Below, one piece after another: positions 1 through 5,107 of a DNA stretch of 11,183 nucleotides. Position 1 is the stretch's first letter. Each line of letters opens with the position of its first letter. Both the position numbers and the translations under genes were made by a program. Under the pieces are notes generated by a model. It was not told where the DNA came from, ran no database searches, and worked only from the letters and a program-made list of their open reading frames with translations. Source of the stretch: CAYYMD01 sp964472875. GTDB lineage: Bacteria; Planctomycetota; Phycisphaerae; SM23-33. The DNA lies in assembly GCA_964472875.1 (NCBI GenBank), contig CAYYMD010000069.1, positions 1-11,183 of the forward strand, given 5' to 3'.

Positions 1-268
1 CATTCGTCATTTCTTCACCAGGGCCACCGGCCTCCGGCAGCATTTAAGTTTTCAGCTTTTAGTTTTAAGTTTTCACTTCCACCCCCATACTTGGACGAAA
101 CAACACCTTTGCGCGCGCAAACCGCGCCCGGAGGACGTATGTGGAATTCATAACCCACGGCCGGGAGAAGACATAAAAAATTTTATTTTTTATTCGCCAA
201 TCTCGAAATTCCCCGCGCCGCTGCGCGCGCAAATTTGTTAGACACGGCCGCGTTTTTTGTGATTTTAG
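1..268. other. Gene-free leader with short direct repeats
   Basis: I see no convincing gene here. A 12-base direct repeat TTTAAGTTTTCA occurs at 43-54 and 64-75, with a 21-base period in A/T-rich text. TGCGCGCGCAAA occurs twice, at 110-121 and 222-233; the first copy sits inside a perfect 14-base palindrome (108-121). An all-A/T hairpin spans 173-193, with 8 paired bases and a 5-base loop. Open frames exist on both strands, but they show no recognisable motifs and run through these repeats, so I treat the region as intergenic. A frame entering from the left edge and stopping at 45-47 could be the tail of an upstream gene, but this cannot be shown. Confidence 0.5.
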
Positions 269-295
269 TAAGCCCCCGCTGTCAAGCGGGGGATA
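269..295 (-). repeat. Palindromic repeat element P1, copy in block A
   Basis: A perfect 8-bp hairpin: CCCCCGCT (273-280), loop GTCA (281-284), AGCGGGGG (285-292), followed by ATAGTTTTT. The full 27 bases recur exactly, as the reverse complement, at 8385-8411. With ATCCCC...GGGGCTT taken as the forward orientation of the family, this copy is reversed. It could act as a transcription terminator (stem plus T-run), but exact duplication elsewhere marks it first as a dispersed repeat. Confidence 0.8.
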
Positions 296-326
296 GTTTT
301 TCGGCATCCCCTATATACCGGCGTTA

Positions 327-378
327 TTATCCCCAAATTCACACCCGCCATTAGACCAGGCGGGCAGGTGCGGGGCTT
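327..378 (+). repeat. Palindromic repeat element P2, copy in block A
   Basis: The outer pairing is CCCC (331-334) with GGGG (372-375). The inner stem is CCCGCC (344-349) with GGCGGG (359-364) around a 9-base loop. It has the family ends TTATCCCC and GGGGCTT. A diverged copy lies reverse-complemented at 8283-8331, sharing a 15-base exact run (359-373 against 8286-8300). It is followed by CGTGGAGGCATTTTTT (381-396), which also occurs at the 3' end of the candidate RNA at 4996-5011. Confidence 0.7.
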
Positions 379-410
379 GCCGTGGAGGCATTTTTTGTAA
401 TATTACACCC

Positions 411-438
411 TTATCCCCGCATTCACATGCGGGGCTTA
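411..438 (+). repeat. Palindromic repeat element P3, copy in block A
   Basis: A perfect 8-bp hairpin: CCCCGCAT (415-422), loop TCAC, ATGCGGGG (427-434), flanked by TTAT and CTTA. Its reverse complement recurs at 8338-8365 with two differences in 28 bases, one in the loop. Its right half (419-437) recurs in direct orientation at 2681-2699. Downstream text at 439-454 resembles that after P2 (ACCGTGGCGGC against GCCGTGGAGGC), so P2 and P3 look like tandem, diverged units of one element. Confidence 0.75.
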
Positions 439-460
439 CCGTGGCGGCGTTATTCATTCC

Positions 461-489
461 GCGTGCAATCCCGATGAATCGGGACACGC
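461..489. repeat. Hairpin with bulge downstream of P3
   Basis: GCGTG (461-465) pairs with CACGC (485-489), and TCCCGAT (469-475) pairs with ATCGGGA (478-484). A 3-base bulge lies on the 5' side and a 2-base gap at the tip, so the innermost pairs must open. No second copy was seen in the window. It may be the last unit of the repeat block, or part of the leader of the zinc-ribbon gene at 575. Confidence 0.45.
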
Positions 490-574
490 CCAACCTGCAG
501 CCGGGCATGGCCGCGGCCGCGCCGCCGCGGAAACGCAAGCGCTACACCCAACAGGATCTCAGGAGAAGATAGCC

Positions 575-766
575 ATGAACGATACTACCTCTACTACCCA
601 GCCCAAACAGAATCAGAAAGACGAAAAGCGCGGCCTGGAATGCCGCCATTGCGGCTGCCAGCATTTTCGCGTCGTCTACACACGCCCGACCTGGGGCGGC
701 CGCATCATGCGCCGCCGCGAGTGTCGGCATTGCGGTAAGCGAATGACGACTTGGGAAAAGGCGTGA
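575..766 (+). CDS. Small NrdR-like zinc-ribbon protein
   Basis: A 63-residue protein with a polar, disordered-looking N-terminus (1-20) and a four-cysteine zinc ribbon: Cys23-x2-Cys26 and Cys50-x2-Cys53. The ribbon closely resembles the N-terminal zinc finger of NrdR, the repressor of ribonucleotide reductase genes: a basic RRRECRHCG turn (46-54) and a TTWE end (58-61), where NrdR has TTYE. The ATP-cone domain that senses nucleotides in NrdR is absent, so this is not a full NrdR; nucleic-acid binding is plausible but unproven. The start is supported by AGGAG at 561-565, 9 bases upstream. It lies between the palindromic block and the A+T-rich J-domain gene. Its base composition is G+C-rich, unlike the next gene. 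Its target and role are unknown. Confidence 0.75.
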   Translation: MNDTTSTTQPKQNQKDEKRGLECRHCGCQHFRVVYTRPTWGGRIMRRRECRHCGKRMTTWEKA

Positions 767-780
767 AATGAGAAAATTGC

Positions 781-808
781 TTGCGGGCTTTTCGATTTAC
801 GATAGAAT
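781..808 (+). promoter_or_regulatory. Candidate promoter of the J-domain gene
   Basis: TTGCGG (781-786) and TAGAAT (803-808) are 16 bases apart, a reasonable sigma70-type match, placing a transcript start near 815 and a leader of roughly 50 bases before the ATG at 863. An alternative -35, TTGCTT at 777, would need a 20-base spacer. In A+T-rich DNA such matches arise by chance. Confidence 0.35.
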
Positions 809-862
809 TGTCTAAAGCTGACGGCGGACACTTGTAATTTGTGAACCGGGAAATATAGGATT

Positions 863-2077
863 ATGAATCTAAGGGAAGCATTACAAATTCTTTATTTACC
901 AAATAAAACAACTCTTCGTGAAGCCAAATCCGCATATCGGCGTTTAGCAAAAGAGTATCATCCTGATGTCAGCTCAGAGGAGAGCGCTACAAGATTTATA
1001 GAAATTATATCAGCCTTTGAGTACATTAAAGATTATGTTGCTAATAAAAAGGGTACAAAATATAAAACTAAATCATATACTACAAATTCATACTCAAAAG
1101 GGGTTGAGACACCACGTATAGATACAACAGGAATGATAATTGCAGATAGAAGTCCAAGCGATGCTAGACATAATGTATATAATGCCAAGTTTGGTGATTT
1201 TATTAATAAATTTGATAATGTATTAGATAGATCTATTGAAATATTTAATTTTGAAAGTGAACGCTTTTGCAACAGGGTATATGACTCCATTATAAGACAT
1301 ATAGAGACATATTCTTCAGCATCAGAAGTCAGAAATAAATTGCATAAAGACATTAATAATATTCTTACTGATGAAGCCACCAAATTTTTAAATAAACTGA
1401 CAGATGGACCTAAACGAGTTATAAAAGAATACGATAACTGGCTAGCAGAAATGCGTTCTATCGCAATTAAGCATATGATTCCAAAATCACTGAATGAATA
1501 TCTATCATCAACATCTGGGCTTATTCTTACTTTTGCTTTTTTAACTATTTTATTACCATCATCTATTATAGCTGCTGCATCGTTGCCCTATTCTTATCTA
1601 TTAGGTATTATATTTCTTATTATATCCACAGTTGTCAGCTTATGGGGTAGTAAGTCAATTTATTGTTGGTATTGTTTAAAATCTGCTCGTGATAACACCA
1701 CAAGATTCTTATCAGAATCCGGACTACAAAGGGTTGATCAAGGTGTTCTTCCTATAAGCAAAGAAAAAACACGTGAAGAGCGAGCAAATGAAGGAGGACT
1801 AACAGGTGGTCTTATGGGATGGTTTATCATGGGGCCTTGGGCCGGAATTGCAGGTGCGATAATAGGCAGTATATTGGGGGGAATGTCCGGCAAGAAATTT
1901 GAGGAATATTTGATTGAAGTTGCAGATAATACATTGGATGCTGTATCAGGCGTTCTGGAGAAATTTCTGGATGAAACAGGTGATCGTTTGGTAAACGAAC
2001 GTCAACCATTAATCAACCAAATGAGGAAGAACTTTATTAAAAATCTACGTGACGAGAGAATGTCATATGGGTTATAA
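863..2077 (+). CDS. Membrane-anchored J-domain (DnaJ-like) protein
   Basis: A 404-residue protein. Residues 1-60 form a J domain with the HPD motif at 33-35, preceded by the helix-II pattern AYRRLAKEY. This is the part that stimulates Hsp70 (DnaK) ATPase, so a co-chaperone role is likely. The middle (about 60-215) is polar, helical-looking and unrecognised. Two hydrophobic segments follow (about 219-240 and 243-262), then CWYC just after them. Residues 311-344 are a glycine-zipper-like stretch (GGLTGG...GSILGGMSG) that could insert in or oligomerise at a membrane. The tail is charged. There are no DnaJ zinc-finger repeats and no C-terminal substrate domain, so this is a class-III J protein. 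The start is the first in-frame ATG after a stop at 842-844; its ribosome site is weak (AGGA only 2 bases upstream). The gene is strongly A+T-rich, with many AAT, ATA and TTA codons, against G+C-rich neighbours, which points to horizontal acquisition. The substrate is unknown. Confidence 0.8.
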   Translation: MNLREALQILYLPNKTTLREAKSAYRRLAKEYHPDVSSEESATRFIEIISAFEYIKDYVANKKGTKYKTKSYTTNSYSKGVETPRIDTTGMIIADRSPSDARHNVYNAKFGDFINKFDNVLDRSIEIFNFESERFCNRVYDSIIRHIETYSSASEVRNKLHKDINNILTDEATKFLNKLTDGPKRVIKEYDNWLAEMRSIAIKHMIPKSLNEYLSSTSGLILTFAFLTILLPSSIIAAASLPYSYLLGIIFLIISTVVSLWGSKSIYCWYCLKSARDNTTRFLSESGLQRVDQGVLPISKEKTREERANEGGLTGGLMGWFIMGPWAGIAGAIIGSILGGMSGKKFEEYLIEVADNTLDAVSGVLEKFLDETGDRLVNERQPLINQMRKNFIKNLRDERMSYGL

Positions 2078-2369
2078 GTCTATAGGATAAGTATCGTAGA
2101 ATCGGTACAGACGAAGATTATTTCGTTTAGTGAACGGCAAGTGGAGAATTTTTACGAAAACGCGGCGGGTATCCCTGACTACCAAGTATGGTTCTATACG
2201 GCAGCGACCAGAAAATTTATCGGCGGACTTTCCTGCACGACGATTTGTACATCGCAGTTTCGCCCCTGAGATGCAATGCAGTTTGATTTATACATGCGTC
2301 ACCTCAGGTAATGTTCGGTACTCTGAAATTATCGAGGACGTAATATTGCGTAGATGTCTACATCTGTAA
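2078..2369 (+). pseudogene. Possible decayed reading frame after the J-domain gene
   Basis: Directly after the J-domain stop, the same frame stays open to a TGA at 2267-2269 and has a protein-like flavour (SFSERQVENFYENAAG, then IPDYQVWFYTAATRKF), but it has no ATG and only an internal GTG. A different frame, starting with GTG at 2130, stays open to 2369. Base composition is intermediate between the J-domain gene and the core genes. One reading is a frameshifted remnant of a cargo gene; the other is plain non-coding DNA. I recognise no family. Confidence 0.2.
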
Positions 2370-2533
2370 CGATTTCAACTCAACTTCCGGAAATCGCTTG
2401 AGACGCTTCTTTAAACACATCAAAATGCACTTAGTCAGACGGGCCGGATGACGGTCCGGCCATTACGATAAAAACCGAATATCGCCCCGGAAACAGGGCC
2501 GGCCAGTCCTGAGTCTTCGGAGAATCGAGACTG

Positions 2534-2575
2534 AAGCCCCACCTTCACCGCGCGGTGTGGAGGTGGGGCTTTTTT
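2534..2575 (+). terminator. Rho-independent terminator-like hairpin
   Basis: AAGCCCCACCT (2534-2544) pairs perfectly over 11 bp with AGGTGGGGCTT (2561-2571). The loop contains a second short palindrome (CACCGC/GCGGTG, 2546-2557), and six T residues follow (2570-2575). It would end + strand transcription arriving from the J-domain region, insulating pheT. The AAGCCCC/GGGGCTT ends echo the dispersed palindromes, so it could derive from that family. Confidence 0.65.
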
Positions 2576-2651
2576 CCTGGGGCGGGGAAAAACCATGGCG
2601 GACGAACCGGACAACGAGATTCGCGACAATCCCGGCGCGCCGGGACAGGGC

Positions 2652-2699
2652 CCAGGCGGGCAGGTCCGCCGTAAGGACAGGCATTCACATGCGGGGCTT
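2652..2699 (+). repeat. Composite fragment of the P2/P3 repeat family
   Basis: CCAGGCGGGCAGGT (2652-2665) matches 356-369 exactly (right arm of P2). GCATTCACATGCGGGGCTT (2681-2699) matches 419-437 exactly (right half of P3). In block A these two pieces lie in the same order but belong to separate units, so this copy looks like a rearranged or deleted composite lacking the left arms. Confidence 0.6.
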
Positions 2700-2720
2700 G
2701 CCCGGACGGGGGCAAAAACT

Positions 2721-2748
2721 TTGACACTCCGGCGTGTGTATGTAGGAT
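2721..2748 (+). promoter_or_regulatory. Promoter of pheT, near-consensus
   Basis: A consensus -35 TTGACA (2721-2726), a 16-base spacer and TAGGAT (2743-2748) as -10. Transcription would start near 2755, giving a leader of about 20 bases with GGAG at 2768-2771, five bases before the ATG. The short leader leaves no room for a T-box or attenuator, so control would be at the promoter itself. Confidence 0.6.
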
Positions 2749-2776
2749 TATGTGTTGATTTTCACACGGAGATTTC

Positions 2777-4780
2777 ATGAAGGTATCCCTTAACTGGCTT
2801 ACGGATTACGTGGATGTTTCGGTTTCGGCCGAGGAACTGGCCGAGACGCTCACCCACGTTGCGCTGAACGTGGAGGAGGTAGTCGCCACCGACACCGACG
2901 TGATACTCGACGTGGAGGTAACCTCCAACCGCCCGGACTGCCTGGGCTACATCGGCGTGGCGCGCGAGGTCGCGGCCGCAACCGGCGCGAAATTCCACCC
3001 GCCGCAGATTCCCGGCAAACTCGCGCCCGCCGCCGGCGAGGTCGGGAAACTCGCCGACGTGGAGGTCGAGTCGCCCCGGCTGTGCCCGCGATACACCGCA
3101 CGCGTCATCCGCGGCGTGAAGGTCGCCCCGAGCCCGGCGTGGCTGGTTGAGCGGCTGGAGGCGATGGGCCTTCGCAGCGTCAACAACGTGGTGGACGTGA
3201 CGAACTTCGTGCTGTTCGAATACTCCCAGCCGCTGCACGCGTTCGACCTGGCCGAACTCGCCGACAGCCGAATCGTGGTCCGCCCGGCCCGCGGAGGCGA
3301 GCGGATAACGGCCATCGACGGGACGGACTGCAAACTCGACGAGTCCATGCTGGTCATCGCCGACGCCAGGCGTCCCGTGGCAGTGGCCGGCGTGATGGGC
3401 GGGCTTGAGACCGAGGTCGGCGAGGCGACGACGGATTTGCTTATCGAATCGGCGCAGTTCGACCCGCTGACCACGCGGCAGACGTCGCGGAAACTCGGCC
3501 TGTTCTCCGAGAGCAACTACCGCTTCGAGCGTGGCGTGGACCCGGTCGGCGTCGAGGCCGCGTCTCGCCGGGCGTGCCAACTGATACTCGAACTGGCCGG
3601 CGGCCAGGTCGCCGAGGGCGTGACAGACCGCTGGGCCGAGCCGTTCGAGCAGCGCAAAGTCACACTCCGCCCCCAGCGTTGCAACGCCCTGCTGGGAATG
3701 GAAGTGCCCGAGAAGCGGCAGCAGGAAATACTGGCCTCGCTGGGGCTTTCGCCGCAGGCCGGGGACGGCGGAATAACGTGCACCATCCCGCCGCACAGGG
3801 CGGACCTGGTTCGCGAGGCGGACCTCATCGAGGAGGTCGCCCGCCTGGCCGGCTACGACAACATCCCCCTGCATTATCGCGTGACGCATTCGGTGGCGGC
3901 CGACAACCCGAACGAGCGGCTGGCGCGCCGGGTTCGCGGTGCGCTAACGGCCGCGGGCTACGACGAGGCGATGACGTTCAGTTTCATAGACGCCGACGAG
4001 GCGGCCCTGTTCGGCCACGACGAAACCGTGCAGGTTGATTCGCGCGTGCGGCGGACGAACAATTCGCTGCGGCCGACGCTGATGCCGTCGCTGCTGGCAG
4101 CGTGCAAAAAGAACCAGGACGTCGGCATCGAAGAGGCGGACCTGTTCGAACTGGCCGACGTGTTCGCGCCTTCCGAGGCCCTTCCGCGCGAGCACGCCGA
4201 GGTGGCGATGGCGACCACGCGCGACCTTCAGGACCTGCGCGGCGCGGTCGAGGCGCTGGGCGAGGCGATTCACCCCGACACGCAGGTGAGCGTAACGCCT
4301 GCGAAGGTGGCGGGGCTGGACGAAGGCGCGGCCGGGAAGGTTAGCATCGACGGCGTCGAGGCCGGCGCGGTCGGCGTCGTGAGCAAAAAGGTCCGCGACC
4401 ATTACGGCCTGAAGCAGAAAATATCCGCCGCGTGGCTGGACGTCGGCGCGCTGGCGGAACCGGCCGGGCGGAAAGTGACCTACAGCCCGCTGCCGAAGTT
4501 CCCCCCCGTGCAGCGCGACCTGTCGCTCATAGTCGACGGCGACACGACCTGGCGGCACATACTCCAGGCCGTCGAGGCCGCAGACCAGCCGCAGCGCGTC
4601 GAAGTGAAATACGTAACCACCTACCGCGGCAAGCCCGTGCCGGAGGGCAAAAAATCCGTCACGCTCGAGATTACCTACCGCAGCGAAACCGGCACGCTCC
4701 GCAGCGAGGAAGTGGACGAACTCGTCCGCGACGTGGTCGTCGCCGCGGGGGAAAAATTAGGCGCGGAACTGCGGAAATAA
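2777..4780 (+). CDS. pheT: Phenylalanine--tRNA ligase beta subunit
   Basis: The beta chain of the alpha2-beta2 enzyme that charges tRNA-Phe in the cytoplasm. It starts with the typical MKVSLNWLTDYVD. The B3/B4 editing domain spans about 100-265, with QPLHAFDL at 151-158 (conserved His154) and YRFERGVDP ending at about 256; in the family this domain hydrolyses mischarged Tyr-tRNA-Phe. The B5 domain is at about 292-362 (DLIEEVARLAGYD from 349), then a synthetase-like core, then the C-terminal FDX-ACB anticodon-binding domain (about 569-667, SPLPKFPPVQRDLSLIV). At 667 residues it is shorter than the usual bacterial ~800: the EMAP-like tRNA-binding domain normally inserted after residue ~40 is missing, and the N-terminal strand runs directly into VTSNRPDCLGYIGVAREVA. 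The frame is intact. The ATG is supported by GGAG at 2768-2771. The alpha-chain gene pheS is not adjacent; no upstream gene in the window resembles it. Confidence 0.96.
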   Translation: MKVSLNWLTDYVDVSVSAEELAETLTHVALNVEEVVATDTDVILDVEVTSNRPDCLGYIGVAREVAAATGAKFHPPQIPGKLAPAAGEVGKLADVEVESPRLCPRYTARVIRGVKVAPSPAWLVERLEAMGLRSVNNVVDVTNFVLFEYSQPLHAFDLAELADSRIVVRPARGGERITAIDGTDCKLDESMLVIADARRPVAVAGVMGGLETEVGEATTDLLIESAQFDPLTTRQTSRKLGLFSESNYRFERGVDPVGVEAASRRACQLILELAGGQVAEGVTDRWAEPFEQRKVTLRPQRCNALLGMEVPEKRQQEILASLGLSPQAGDGGITCTIPPHRADLVREADLIEEVARLAGYDNIPLHYRVTHSVAADNPNERLARRVRGALTAAGYDEAMTFSFIDADEAALFGHDETVQVDSRVRRTNNSLRPTLMPSLLAACKKNQDVGIEEADLFELADVFAPSEALPREHAEVAMATTRDLQDLRGAVEALGEAIHPDTQVSVTPAKVAGLDEGAAGKVSIDGVEAGAVGVVSKKVRDHYGLKQKISAAWLDVGALAEPAGRKVTYSPLPKFPPVQRDLSLIVDGDTTWRHILQAVEAADQPQRVEVKYVTTYRGKPVPEGKKSVTLEITYRSETGTLRSEEVDELVRDVVVAAGEKLGAELRK

Positions 4781-4828
4781 CACTTAAGCGGCGGATTAAA
4801 GTTTTCTTTCCCGCGCGGCCGATATGTG

Positions 4829-4837
4829 TGGTATAAT
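4829..4837 (+). promoter_or_regulatory. Extended -10 promoter of the candidate RNA
   Basis: TGG followed by a consensus TATAAT (4832-4837) makes an extended -10 element. No good -35 lies 16-18 bases upstream, which extended -10 promoters can do without. Transcription would begin near 4844, at the left edge of the structured segment and pointing away from pheT. Confidence 0.5.
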
Positions 4838-4843
4838 TCAGGT

Positions 4844-5012
4844 GACCAAGGCCTCTGCCGTGTACGACAGACGGCCCGTGTGAAAAGAACCGATACCCCA
4901 TTACAGGGAACCGACGTTCGGATGGCGGCCCGGCCGGCATTCGGCGGGTGCCCACCTGAAATAATGGGTTCTTCTTCCTGGGCCTCATCGGCACACGTGG
5001 AGGCATTTTTTT
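4844..5012 (+). ncRNA. Candidate structured RNA, 6S-like rod
   Basis: Read by eye, this segment folds into one long interrupted rod. From the outside in, the helices are 4851-4855 with 5000-5004, 4859-4863 with 4993-4997, 4873-4877 with 4980-4984, 4885-4890 with 4968-4973, 4898-4903 with 4962-4967 and 4904-4907 with 4955-4958. Two small hairpins cap it: 4911-4921, and 4924-4952 with stacked stems. A seven-T run (5006-5012) ends it, and an extended -10 promoter precedes it. An alternative 3' hairpin, GCCTC (4982-4986) with GAGGC (5000-5004), could act as the terminator. About 169 bases, a rod shape and an internal bubble (4878-4884 opposite 4974-4979) fit 6S RNA, the RNA polymerase decoy, but I see no sequence signature that proves it. 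The SRP RNA and RNase P core motifs are not visible. Function is an inference. Confidence 0.55.
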
Positions 5013-5059
5013 ATCCGCACAATCTCAAAAAACCTGCCCCAATATTGCCTTGAACCCAC

Positions 5060-5065
5060 TATAAT
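5060..5065 (+). promoter_or_regulatory. Candidate -10 box of the activase gene
   Basis: A consensus TATAAT at 5060-5065 lies 42 bases before the ATG at 5108. No convincing -35 sits at the right distance (TTGCCT at 5045 is too close). The U-run at 5006-5012 ends the preceding RNA, so a promoter is expected in this short stretch. Confidence 0.35.
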
Positions 5066-5107
5066 GTTAACCGCATAATAACCACCTGATTTTTCGGAGA
5101 GATAAGT

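Larger units (their letters stand above)
2370..2720. other. Gene-free, hairpin-rich spacer before pheT
   Basis: No gene is supported. The spacer contains a 7-bp GC hairpin (GGCCGGA 2442-2448 with TCCGGCC 2455-2461), a terminator-like hairpin (2534-2575, listed separately), a perfect 16-base palindrome TCCCGGCGCGCCGGGA (2630-2645) and a fragment of the dispersed repeat family (2652-2699). Short frames such as one from 2595 cross these structures and show no motifs. A pheT attenuator is possible only if transcription starts upstream of the promoter at 2721. Confidence 0.45.

Noticed and set aside
3..47. Possible C-terminal tail of a gene entering from the left edge
   Set aside because: Only 14 codons before a TAA, no recognisable motif, and another frame is equally open; it cannot be supported.
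269..438. CRISPR array from repeated palindromes
   Set aside because: The elements differ in sequence and spacing, are themselves hairpins, and there are no regular unique spacers or cas genes.
65..730. Open frames on the - strand across 65-307, 311-538 and 542-730
   Set aside because: They run through short repeats and palindromes or oppose the zinc-ribbon gene, show no domain motif and have composition-driven residues only.
575..766. Full NrdR repressor
   Set aside because: The frame stops right after the zinc ribbon and no ATP-cone sequence follows in any frame.
2630..2645. Phage attachment site or operator at the 16-base perfect palindrome
   Set aside because: No second copy, integrase or regulator gene accompanies it; in G+C-rich DNA such a palindrome can occur by chance.
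2762..3889. Long - strand frame opposite pheT, with similar ones opposite the activase (6602-8206) and gyrB (9554-10483)
   Set aside because: These are typical antisense frames over G+C-rich genes; their translations are rich in Arg, Gly, Ala and His without any family motif, and the + strand proteins are unmistakable.
4844..5012. tRNA, tmRNA, SRP RNA or RNase P RNA at the structured spacer
   Set aside because: No cloverleaf with TTC loop, no SRP GGAAGG/AGCA core and no RNase P conserved core could be found; the rod shape fits these poorly.
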